NCBI RefSeq assembly: GCF_000147715.2
Contig: NC_017934.1
Coordinates: forward strand, 2,666,001 to 2,730,000
Length of the DNA: 64,000 nt
Direction: 5' to 3'
Origin: Mesotoga prima MesG1.Ag.4.2
GTDB taxonomy: Bacteria; Thermotogota; Thermotogae; Petrotogales; Kosmotogaceae
In this document: positions 37,647 through 45,425 of the stretch, one piece after another
Layout of the letters: the number at the start of each line of letters is the position of its first letter
Numbering within the stretch: the first letter of the stretch is position 1
Notes under the pieces: generated by a model
Told to the model about the DNA's origin: nothing
Databases searched by the model: none
The model's input: the letters and a program-made list of their open reading frames with translations, nothing else
Made by a program: the position numbers and the translations under genes

Positions 37647-39755
37647 ATGAAAAAAGAGAATTGGTCGAAGATCTGTGGAACTCCCCGGTTGATTTCGGCC
37701 GAGATCCACTACTTCAGACTCGAGCCCGGAGAGTGGAGAGAGAGGATTGAAAAAGCGAAGGAAGCCGGCTGCGACGCGATAGCTTCCTACATTCCCTGGC
37801 TCTGTCACGAGAGCGTCGAAGGAAGATACGATTTCACCGGGAGGCTAGACCTGAGAGCCTTCGTGGAGCTTGCTAAGGATTTGGGGCTTTACTTCATAGC
37901 CAGACCGGGTCCCTTCGTCATGGCAGAGCTAAAAAACGAAGGGATCCCACACTGGCTGTACGATAAGCACCCACATCTCAGACCCCTCAGCTGGGAAGGA
38001 AGAAAAGTCGAGAGCGCCATGGTCATCTACAACCACCCGGACTTTCTCGCAGAGGTCGAAAAATGGTACGACAGAGTGGGGGAGATCCTCGGACCGTTGC
38101 TGGTCGGTAGGGGAGGAAACGTTGTGGCCGTCCAGCTGGATAATGAGATAGGCATGCTTCAGTGGGTCAACAACACGCCCGATCTTTCGGACTTCACGCT
38201 CGCGAGGTTCAACGACCGGGTCTCGGAGAAGCGCGGCCGGGAGCCCTACGGCTTCGCGCTTGAGAAGCGCGATGAAACTTACAGGCTCCTCCGCAGCCCG
38301 GGAGAAGATTTCTCGCTGGAGTTCATACGCGACCTCGGCCAGTTCACGCGCGAGGATTACAGAGAGTACGTGCAGAACCTGAAACAGTTGGCCAAGAGGG
38401 CCGGCCTCGAAGGTATCCCCTATATAGTCAACATTCACGGTACGTCCGAAGGAAGGGGCTTCACCTTCCCGATAGGCATCAGCCAGCTTTACAAAGCCTG
38501 CGACGACGAGGAGGTCTTCCCCTCTAGCGATATCTATCTGGGAGATCTCTCCTTGAGGAACTTCCAGGACCTCTACACGATAAACGAAACGCTCGCGGCC
38601 GCCTGCGGGGGAGTTTATGGTTCCATGGAATTCGAGTGCGGCGACGGCAATTACGGGGACAACTACGGGCAGAGGATTGACCCTTACTCGCTGGAGCACA
38701 AGCTAAAGCTCTGCATCGCCCAGGGGAACCGATTGATCAACTACTACCTCTTCTCGGGAGGAAGAAACTATGTCCTTGATCCCGAGCCACTCGACGGCAA
38801 CGGAAGGATAGCCTTCACCGGCGAGCTCCACGGCTTTGCGGCCCCGATCTCTCCTACGGGCGCGGAAAACTACACCTACGGCTTCCTGAAGGAAGCGACG
38901 CTCTCCCTCAAACCACTGACGAGAAACATGGGCAATCTCTCGGTAAGCCATGATCCTCTGACGGTGGCCTTCATTCCGGACTATTTCATGAGCGAGTACC
39001 GTTACGGGACGAGATCCGGAGAGATGATTTCCGATCTCCAAACTCACCGGGCGGGCAACTTCTGGGACAGCTTCCTCAAGGCACTCCTGCTGCTGGGATA
39101 CCGCTACGACGTGAAGAATATACAGGATGGAGAAATCGATCCCGAAAGGCTGCTGATCCTTCCATGTGCGAGGTATCTGGACGTTGCGATCCAGAGAAAG
39201 ATCGCGGATCATGTCGAACGCGGGGGAAGGCTGCTGATTTACGGGGAGGTGCCTCTCTTCGATATGACCGGCAGAGTTTGCAGGGAACTGATTGAGGCTC
39301 TCGGCATAACTCCCGGGGAAGCTTACCGTTCCTCTAGCAAATATTTCCTCTCGGTGAAACCTTTGGGTTTGCCGGAACTGGCCACGCATTTCGCCCGGGC
39401 CTTCAGAATAGAAGGGGGCGAAGAGCTCGCCGTAATAGCCCAGAAGGGCGAAACGTGCGCCGCCAGAGTCGGAAGCACAACGGTCATAACTGCCCATTTC
39501 AACTGCAACACTGGCTTCTTCGGCCGAATTCTCGAGGGCTACGGATTGAAACCGAAGATCTCCATGACGGGCGATTCCTTCGGGGTTTTCCCCGTCGTGA
39601 GCGTCGGTGATCGTGGAGAGAGACTCGTTTACGTCTTCAACGAAGATAACTTCGAAAGGCGTATTGGGCTCCGCTTCGAAGAGGAGCCGCTTTTCGGGGG
39701 GAAGGAGCTACTTCTCAGGGCTAGGGAGGTGGCTGTGGAGATGCGTTACCCCTGA
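37647..39755 (+). CDS. GH35 glycoside hydrolase, divergent copy
   Basis: The cytosolic protein has 702 residues and is related to the GH35 enzyme at 32217-34307. It shows SAEIHYFRLEPGEWRERIEK, SYIPWLCHESVEG, RPGPFVMAELKNEGIPHWL, acid/base Glu in VVAVQLDNEIGMLQWV, and a likely nucleophile Glu in YGSMEFECGDGNYGD. The beta-rich C-terminal part ends in a galactosidase-like jelly-roll. GAAGGTGA precedes the ATG. It is transcribed away from lacI from a promoter with a degenerate operator. Two GH35 enzymes with the same unusual LDNE motif suggest two steps or two linkages of one substrate. Confidence 0.87.
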   Translation: MKKENWSKICGTPRLISAEIHYFRLEPGEWRERIEKAKEAGCDAIASYIPWLCHESVEGRYDFTGRLDLRAFVELAKDLGLYFIARPGPFVMAELKNEGIPHWLYDKHPHLRPLSWEGRKVESAMVIYNHPDFLAEVEKWYDRVGEILGPLLVGRGGNVVAVQLDNEIGMLQWVNNTPDLSDFTLARFNDRVSEKRGREPYGFALEKRDETYRLLRSPGEDFSLEFIRDLGQFTREDYREYVQNLKQLAKRAGLEGIPYIVNIHGTSEGRGFTFPIGISQLYKACDDEEVFPSSDIYLGDLSLRNFQDLYTINETLAAACGGVYGSMEFECGDGNYGDNYGQRIDPYSLEHKLKLCIAQGNRLINYYLFSGGRNYVLDPEPLDGNGRIAFTGELHGFAAPISPTGAENYTYGFLKEATLSLKPLTRNMGNLSVSHDPLTVAFIPDYFMSEYRYGTRSGEMISDLQTHRAGNFWDSFLKALLLLGYRYDVKNIQDGEIDPERLLILPCARYLDVAIQRKIADHVERGGRLLIYGEVPLFDMTGRVCRELIEALGITPGEAYRSSSKYFLSVKPLGLPELATHFARAFRIEGGEELAVIAQKGETCAARVGSTTVITAHFNCNTGFFGRILEGYGLKPKISMTGDSFGVFPVVSVGDRGERLVYVFNEDNFERRIGLRFEEEPLFGGKELLLRAREVAVEMRYP

Positions 39756-39765
39756 AGGTGAAGAG

Positions 39766-40082
39766 ATGAATTACGGACGGCTCAACGCAGACCTGATCGA
39801 AGAGTTACAATCACTACTCAACATCCCCGTCAAATACGATGAGGAAGTGTCGGAGATCATGAAATTTGCAAACAGGCACTTGATTCCAGTTACCCCAAGA
39901 GGTGCGGCAACGGGCCTTTCGGGAGGCGCGGTGCCCTCATACCGTGGAATCGTCATGAGTTTCGAGAAGATGAACAGGATTCTCAAGTTCGACGAAGCAA
40001 ACATGATGACCTGATTCGAGGCATAAAAAAGGCCTTTGATCGAAACAACATACTCAATCCGGGGAAAATAGTGGATCTTTGA
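39766..40082 (+). pseudogene. Internally deleted glycolate oxidase/D-lactate dehydrogenase (GlcD-type) remnant
   Basis: The first 82 codons match the N-terminus of FAD-linked oxidases of the GlcD type (YDEEVSEIMKFANRHLIPVT, then PRGAATGLSGGAVP, the FAD-binding loop) and stop at 40012-40014. Immediately after, in another frame, the sequence encodes the family's extreme C-terminus (LIRGIKKAFDRNN, ILNPGKIVDL) ending at 40082. About 350 codons of the middle are missing. The gene was therefore cut by a single internal deletion. The remnant lies 11 bases after the GH35 gene and directly before repeat region II. Confidence 0.85.
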
Positions 40083-40087
40083 AAAGA

Positions 40088-41030
40088 AACCGAGGGTAGA
40101 GGTCAGTGGTCAGAGGTTGGAAGAGCAAGAGCTGGTCCGCCGTTCAATGGTTCACCGTTCTCCGAAAAGAATTGTTGCAAGTTCCAAGATGCAAGTTGCA
40201 ACAAGAAGAAAGAAGACTTTTTTCTAAAGGGCGATGAGGTAAGCTCGTTTTTGGCATTCAACAAGACAGCATCGAGTGCCGAATCACGTTCAGATGACGG
40301 TATGTGACGTTTTCGCAATCACGTAACACTGTCATCCCGGACTTGATCCGGGATCTGGGCTTCGGTTTTTTCTCAGCTGAAGACGGTGGACCGTTGACCG
40401 GCGACGCTGTTTTCATCATCGTACTGTGGTTCTTTAGGATCCTCGAGATGCTGAAGCAAGTTCATGACGCCAAGCACGGGGTATCGATAACAGGGTATGG
40501 GGTCTCGCGAAAAGAACCGGCAATCGATTCAGGGTTTCAATGCAGCTGAGGAAGTTGTCCAGGCAGCGGTTTGTGGAAGCCCCTCACTCTGTCATCCCGA
40601 ACTTGTTTCGGGATCTGGTTCCAAGAACGAACAACCTGGACGCGTAGCGTCGGAACGAAGAACAGGTGCTTCTTGGCGGCGGTGGACCGTTGACGGATAA
40701 CGCTGTTTTCATCAGCCACCAGCGGGTTTTTGCTCTTAAGCGCTCAGCGGTTCTTTTGTTCGCAATTTGGAACGGACTACTTGCAACTGCTCTTCTAAGG
40801 ACGGATCCTTGCTCTTGAAGGACCAAGGACGGCTTCTTTCAGCATGACTGTAAGTGCCGTTCTCGCAATCACGTAACACTGTCATCCCGGACTTGATCCG
40901 GGATCTGGTTCCAAGAACGAACAACCTGGACGCGTAGCGTCGGAACGAAGAACAGGTCTTCTCGAAGGACGGGTCCATGATCTTGGACGAGCAACGAAGG
41001 ATGTCTCTTCACAGCGTTCAGTGGATCTTG
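40088..41030. repeat. Mosaic repeat region II (families A, B, C, D)
   Basis: Blocks shared with region I are found here in a different order. Family A is at 40092-40300, family C at 40428-40618 (more diverged), and family D at 40681-40957, nearly identical to 14477-14753 over about 277 bases. The palindromic core of family B is at 40331, 40591 (variant) and 40881. Family B cores are often followed by a second small palindrome (GACGC-GTA-GCGTC). No protein-coding gene or transposase is present. Confidence 0.9.
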
Positions 41031-41034
41031 TGAC

Positions 41035-41318
41035 CCGCGCAGCGGAACTGGCCACACAAAGTGCGACGGTCCTGATGTTCTGCATCAATTGTGTTTTTCG
41101 GTTTTTCTTGCCACTTCTTGCAGTGACTGGCCTCAGCGTTAAGCTGAGACTGGCACCACGAAGTGGCACTGGCGAAGGCGAAGCCTTCACTGGCGGCGAT
41201 GATTCTCGCCTTTTGACTGGCCTTGCGTCCCGCCGCAGCGGGAATTGTGTCTAACCTTTTTGCTCTTCCTCGCGCTAGCGAGCATCACTTCCTGGGATGG
41301 TCTTCCCAGCATCACTTC
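41035..41318. repeat. Array of dissimilar hairpins joined by constant linkers
   Basis: Eight short hairpins of different sequence follow one another: 41035-41045, 41132-41148 (CTCAGC/GCTGAG), 41156-41166 (CCAC/GTGG), 41174-41188 (GAAGGC/GCCTTC), 41195-41210 (GGCGA/TCGCC), 41229-41242 (CCCGC/GCGGG), 41269-41282 (CTCGC/GCGAG) and 41292-41309 (CTGGGA/TCCCAG). Six ACTGGC linkers (41047, 41126, 41149, 41168, 41189, 41216) connect the first six. The last two are each followed by CATCACTTC. No spacers of uniform length and no cas genes are present, so this is not a CRISPR array. Confidence 0.75.
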
Positions 41319-41381
41319 TGTTTTCCCGGAGAACGGTTGACCGCTGACGGACAACTTTGCTGTCCAGAAGGACGAACTTAT

Positions 41382-41738
41382 TCAGCGAACTGCCTTGTGC
41401 TTGCCATCGTATTTCTGCTCATTGAGATACGCCTTCAGTGCCTCGTCGATCGTCATGGGTTCCAGAACCACCGGCTCGTAATTCATCTCGGCAAGTTTTT
41501 TCAACGATCCCTTTCCCATGGCTGCGCCGATCCAGACTGGGCAGTCGCCGATGACCTGGAGGATCTCGTCAACCTCGGCATGCTTATGATTCTCATAATA
41601 GGGATTCGGCCTTGCTTCAACCTTAATGGCGCACTTTCTTTCGTCTAGCTCATAGATGTCGTAGTACCTTGACTGCCCGAAGTGGTCCTCGTTCAGTTTG
41701 AAACCGTCATTGGTCCCGATTGCGATTAGCTTTCCCAT
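41382..41738 (-). CDS. NifX/NifB-type dinitrogenase iron-molybdenum cofactor family protein
   Basis: The small cytosolic protein has 118 residues and the same family domain as the 905-1276 product: GKLIAIGTNDGF strand, DEDHFGQS-like LNEDHFGQSRYYDIYEL, and VIGDCPVWIGAAMGKGSLKKL. The ATG at 41736-41738 has GGGAGG eight bases upstream. It lies four bases downstream of the radical SAM gene and is probably the last gene of a three-gene unit with the radical SAM protein and ferredoxin. This combination is known in anaerobes without nitrogenase and may serve metal or Fe-S cluster insertion. Confidence 0.85.
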   Translation of the reverse strand: MGKLIAIGTNDGFKLNEDHFGQSRYYDIYELDERKCAIKVEARPNPYYENHKHAEVDEILQVIGDCPVWIGAAMGKGSLKKLAEMNYEPVVLEPMTIDEALKAYLNEQKYDGKHKAVR

Positions 41739-41742
41739 TTTT

Positions 41743-42693
41743 TCATCCTCCCGATCGCCTTGTTGCCAGGACGTATCTATAAAAGTTATTTCCGTGATAA
41801 GTCTTCTTCTCGACATTCGGATTCTCGGCCAACCTCTTCAGAAGACCCGTGACCGACTCCTCCTTGAACTGCGACTCAACAAAGCTCCTTATGTCCTTGT
41901 CCGACATTGGATGACGCTTGATGATCTCTATCACTGCATCCAGCGCCTCTTTCTCAGAAGTAGTAAAACTGCTGACTGGCAGGTTCTCGATGCTCTCTGC
42001 ATTAAGAAGAGTCCTCGCAAATTCTATCGCCGATTCTGAAGGCACTTCTATGCCGCTTTCTGCGGGAGGCCTTGCAGGCACATTGATATACACTCTGGCC
42101 GGCTTAATCTGATCGATTTTCTTCTTTAGCTCCCTCAGGAAGCCATCGCTGTCGTTGTAATCCTTTATCAACATCACTTCAAGCCAGATCTCCCCTTTGA
42201 ACTCCTTCGAGAAATCCAGCAGACCTTTATAGACCTTTTCATAAGTCAGCTTCCCGAAAGGTCTGTTTATTCTTTTGAAGCTCTCCTCATCTTTCGCGTC
42301 GAGCGTGGGCATCACAATATCGAAATCCTTTATCTCTTCCACCAGTTCTCTATCGAATAGAAGAGAGCCGTTGGTTATAAGAACCAGCGGCTTTCCCGTC
42401 ATTTCTCTAAGACCCCTCACTATAGCATCCAGCGGTTTGTAGAGGGTCGGCTCGCCCTCTCCGACAACCGTCACAACGTCGAACGACTCTTCACCGTGCG
42501 CCTCGATAAACCTCCTGGCTTCTGAGAGAATCTCCTCAGGCGGGTAGAAGGTCTGTCTCGTGTTTGTCATATTCGTCGTTCTTCCCAGCTGGCAGTAGAC
42601 ACAAGCGTAATTGCACGTCTTGAAAGGTATAGTGCAAACCCCCAGAGATCTTCCTAGCCTTCTTGAAGGGACAACCCCATATACATGACTCAA
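41743..42693 (-). CDS. Radical SAM protein
   Basis: The enzyme has 316 residues. The N-terminal VYGVVPSRRLGRSLGV leads to the cluster motif CNYACVYC (C-x3-C-x2-C), followed by VVGEGEPTLYKPLD and ITNGSLL, typical SAM-binding elements. The C-terminal ~90 residues form a helical domain. This PSRRLG group of radical SAM proteins is of uncharacterised function. A TTG at 42691-42693 is chosen, with AAGGAAG nine bases upstream; a GTG three codons earlier abuts the binding site. Encoded between a ferredoxin and a NifX-like protein, it may make or modify a cofactor they carry. Confidence 0.85.
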   Translation of the reverse strand: MSHVYGVVPSRRLGRSLGVCTIPFKTCNYACVYCQLGRTTNMTNTRQTFYPPEEILSEARRFIEAHGEESFDVVTVVGEGEPTLYKPLDAIVRGLREMTGKPLVLITNGSLLFDRELVEEIKDFDIVMPTLDAKDEESFKRINRPFGKLTYEKVYKGLLDFSKEFKGEIWLEVMLIKDYNDSDGFLRELKKKIDQIKPARVYINVPARPPAESGIEVPSESAIEFARTLLNAESIENLPVSSFTTSEKEALDAVIEIIKRHPMSDKDIRSFVESQFKEESVTGLLKRLAENPNVEKKTYHGNNFYRYVLATRRSGG

Positions 42694-42720
42694 AAAAAGC
42701 ACTTCCTTCCGTTCATTGTC

Positions 42721-43011
42721 TCAGCGACCTCCCCGTCTTCCTCCTCCCATACCTCGTCCAAGTCCTCTTCCTCGGCCGATGCCGGCTCCACGTCCTATGC
42801 CGTATCCTCCCCCACCCGCTCGAAGAGAAGAATTCTCGGAGTTAGGCCTTATGGCGTTCACGGGGCATGCGCTGAAACAGTCCCCGCACCTGGTGCAAAG
42901 ACTGTTGTTTATGTGTGCCTTGCCTCCCTGCATCACTATAGCTCCATCCACAGGGCAGGACTTCAAACAAAGAGTGCAGCCGGTGCATAGATCTTCACGT
43001 ACCCAAGGCAA
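42721..43011 (-). CDS. Two-cluster ferredoxin with Gly/Arg-rich tail
   Basis: The protein has 96 residues. Two 4Fe-4S motifs, CTGCTLCLKSCP and CTRCGDCFSACP, fill the first 55 residues. The last ~35 residues are almost only Gly and Arg (GIGRGAGIGRGRGLGRG), which is unusual for a ferredoxin and may bind nucleic acid, metal or a partner. The TTG at 43009-43011 has AGGAGG eight bases upstream. It is the first gene of the cluster that continues with the radical SAM and NifX-like proteins, and it lies behind a palindromic promoter element. Confidence 0.88.
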   Translation of the reverse strand: MPWVREDLCTGCTLCLKSCPVDGAIVMQGGKAHINNSLCTRCGDCFSACPVNAIRPNSENSSLRAGGGGYGIGRGAGIGRGRGLGRGMGGGRRGGR

Positions 43012-43032
43012 TTAAAACACCTCCTAATTCTT

Positions 43033-43060
43033 TATATATGTTTATTGCATATATATTATA
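43033..43060 (-). promoter_or_regulatory. -10 box and palindromic operator of the ferredoxin cluster
   Basis: TATAAT on the minus strand (43055-43060) is followed directly by a perfect inverted repeat TATATATG-N7-CATATATA (43033-43055). The element agrees at 17 of 23 positions with 867-889 before the other NifX-like gene. PadR-type control is inferred. Confidence 0.55.
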
Positions 43061-43188
43061 TCACTACAAAATCTGCTTTCACAAATCTCCGGAAGACTCC
43101 GACTAACATTCAGATAAGAAGCTGCTTCCATAAACTACCCAAGTGAGACGATCACATGCCATTCAGCTTTGCCAGTATTGATTGTTGC

Positions 43189-43216
43189 TTGTGAAAGGAC
43201 ATATATCGTCTAGAAT
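43189..43216 (+). promoter_or_regulatory. Promoter of the binding-protein/chagasin fusion gene
   Basis: TTGTGA (43189-43194) and TAGAAT (43211-43216) are separated by 16 bases and lie 35 bases before the start codon. Confidence 0.45.
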
Positions 43217-43251
43217 AGGAATCATTGACAGACTCAATTGGAGGTGTAAGA

Positions 43252-45027
43252 ATGAAATCTTCTATTCCCAAGAAAGTCGTTTTCTCCATTATTCTTGTCC
43301 TTTTTCTCTCATCAATTGCGCTGGCTCAGCCAATTACCTTCCTCGTGAATCCCGATTACGATCCCTTCAGCTACCTTGAGGAAGGCCATCTGAAGGGCTT
43401 CCTCGTCGATCTGATCGGATCGCTTGAAAGCGAAACGGGCATAGATGTCGAGATGAAGCCCGTCAAATTTGACGAAGCCCTCGAGATGTTACAGGGCGAA
43501 GGGAGTTACTGCATTCCCTCTCTTGTCTTCACGACACAGAGGAAAGCTCTTTATCAATGGGCGGGTCCCGTTGCCATAACGAACACTTACCTCTACACGA
43601 CCGAGGAACTTTCGGGTGAATTCAAATCACTCGAGGACGCCAGAAACGCAAACTCCGTCGGTGTGGTAAGCGAATACTATTCCCACAAACTGTTGGAGGG
43701 GCAGGGATTCGACAACCTTATCGTTTTTGAAGACGAAGGGTCGTTGCTTGAAGCCCTTCTTGAAGGAGAGATCGAACTGGCGCCTTTCAACTCGGCAGTT
43801 CTCCAGGAACTTCTCAAAAGGGAACAAGCCTCTTATAGTCCCGTATCGACAGTCGTGATCGACCTGGATATGACATACCTCGGTTTCTCGAAGGAAGTCC
43901 CGACTGAAATCGTAGACGCATTCCAGAAGGCCCTCGACGGGCTCAAGACATCCGGCTCCTTCTCCGAGCTCTACAGCGAATGGTTCCCCGGACAGCCCGT
44001 TCCCGGCATCTACACCTTCCTGACCGAAGAGTACCCGCCGGTAACCTTCAGGGGCGAAGACGGAGAACCGACGGGCTTCGTGACCGAAATGGTAAAGGAG
44101 ATCCTACGCAGAAACGACATGTCTGCCGAGATCCTTATCGTTCCATGGTCCCTCGGTTATGAACTGGCCTCGAATCTGCCCAATGTCTTCCTATTCAGCA
44201 TGGACCAGACCGAGCAGAGAAAGGAAAACTTCGAGTGGATCGGACCGGTAGGAAAGAACACCGCTTACCTCTACGGCCGCAAAGACACTCCAGCCACAGA
44301 CCTCGAGTCAGCAAAGCGAGTCGACGCCATAGGTACGACGACGAACTGGTGGACCGAACAGCTCCTAAAGGAAATGGGCTTCGAGAACCTCGTTAGCTCT
44401 CTCGATCCTCTGGACACCGTCGCGCAACTTGTCGAAGGCGAGACCGATCTCGCGGTCTTCACAGACCTTACTGTAGCAGAACTGGCAGATGAAGCAGGCT
44501 ACAGCATCGACGACCTGGAAGCTCTTGTGGAGCTCCAAACAAACTACTTCTACATCGCGGCTTCAAAGGGAACGAATCTCGGACTGATTTTGAACTTCCA
44601 GAAGACTCTCAACGAAATGAAGCGAGATGGAAGCTTCGAAGAGACAATCAGAGAATTCGTGCCAAACATGCTCGTGACATCCCTGCTCTGGAATTCCTCC
44701 CAGCTCGATGTAAAGGGTCTTCGAACCTCCATGAACACCCTCTCTGTAGGAGAGATAGCCACCATGGAACTCCAGGAGAACGGCTCGACCGGTTATGTCT
44801 GGGACGTGAAGATTACCAATCCAAACGTCGTTTCGCTGATCTACGAGGGCTCGATCTTCGAAGGGAAGTTTCTTGACGATTCAGAACTCGTTGGAGCTCC
44901 CTATAATGTCAAGTGGGTATTCGAAGCCAAACAACCCGGAGAGACAGTTGTCATATTCTCCCTAAGGCGCCCCTGGGAGAGCGTTCATCCAATACAGACC
45001 TTTGCGATAAACATAATAGTCGAGTAA
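43252..45027 (+). CDS. Tandem family 3 solute-binding protein fused to a chagasin-like protease inhibitor domain
   Basis: The exported protein has 591 residues. A signal peptide (MKSSIPKKVVFSIILVLFLSSIALA) precedes two family 3 binding domains, about 25-245 (ITFLVNPDYDPFSYLEEGHL) and 246-480 (GIYTFLTEEYPPVTFRGEDG). The last ~100 residues carry the three loop motifs of chagasin (I42) cysteine-protease inhibitors: NGSTGYVW, VGAPYNVKWVF and RRPWE. The ATG at 43252 has GGAGGTG just upstream; an earlier in-frame start at 43225 lacks one. The gene has its own promoter and terminator and no permease genes nearby, so it may be a sensor or surface protein rather than part of a transporter. Confidence 0.85.
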   Translation: MKSSIPKKVVFSIILVLFLSSIALAQPITFLVNPDYDPFSYLEEGHLKGFLVDLIGSLESETGIDVEMKPVKFDEALEMLQGEGSYCIPSLVFTTQRKALYQWAGPVAITNTYLYTTEELSGEFKSLEDARNANSVGVVSEYYSHKLLEGQGFDNLIVFEDEGSLLEALLEGEIELAPFNSAVLQELLKREQASYSPVSTVVIDLDMTYLGFSKEVPTEIVDAFQKALDGLKTSGSFSELYSEWFPGQPVPGIYTFLTEEYPPVTFRGEDGEPTGFVTEMVKEILRRNDMSAEILIVPWSLGYELASNLPNVFLFSMDQTEQRKENFEWIGPVGKNTAYLYGRKDTPATDLESAKRVDAIGTTTNWWTEQLLKEMGFENLVSSLDPLDTVAQLVEGETDLAVFTDLTVAELADEAGYSIDDLEALVELQTNYFYIAASKGTNLGLILNFQKTLNEMKRDGSFEETIREFVPNMLVTSLLWNSSQLDVKGLRTSMNTLSVGEIATMELQENGSTGYVWDVKITNPNVVSLIYEGSIFEGKFLDDSELVGAPYNVKWVFEAKQPGETVVIFSLRRPWESVHPIQTFAINIIVE

Positions 45028-45049
45028 GACGAATAAAATCTAGATGAAA

Positions 45050-45080
45050 AAACAGGAAGGATGTCTATCCTTCCTGTTTA
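45050..45080 (+). terminator. Intrinsic terminator of the fusion gene
   Basis: The perfect 13-base stem AAACAGGAAGGAT (45050-45062) with ATCCTTCCTGTTT (45067-45079) has loop GTCT and lies 22 bases after the stop codon. Confidence 0.85.
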
Positions 45081-45239
45081 TGAGTATAGCAATCTAAACA
45101 CCAAGATGTACACAGCTCTTGTCAAGTCTGCGATCCAGCTAAGGCATGTTCTTGGCAACTAGGAATACAGTATTTGGTCAAATAAAAATCCAGAACCCGG
45201 GATTAACTGTTTAGCCTCTAATGATAGAGTCTCCAATCT

Positions 45240-45420
45240 TTAAATCTGCAACTCTATCCGAGAAGAAATCAAATGACAATGATGACCTAGTCTTTCAATT
45301 ATTGCGCTTGTCAGTTTGTCGCCGTAGAATACGCTTTCCCATTTTCTGAATCCAATGTCTGTAGTTATTATCACTGCCATTTTCTCAGCGAGTCTTATAT
45401 CAATTAGAAGAGTATTCTTG
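45240..45420 (-). pseudogene. Remnant of an IS21-family IstB ATPase gene
   Basis: The minus strand reads one open frame of about 60 codons to TAA at 45240-45242. It resembles the C-terminal part of IstB helper ATPases (MAVIITTDIGFRKWESVFYG, then DKLTSAIIERLGHHCHLISS; compare the family's ITSN..F..WGEVFGD..L..AILDRLLHH). No start, Walker motifs or transposase (istA) are nearby, and the alpha/beta hydrolase gene begins its stop within six bases. A former IS21 insertion has been reduced to this piece. Confidence 0.7.
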
Positions 45421-45425
45421 AGAGG

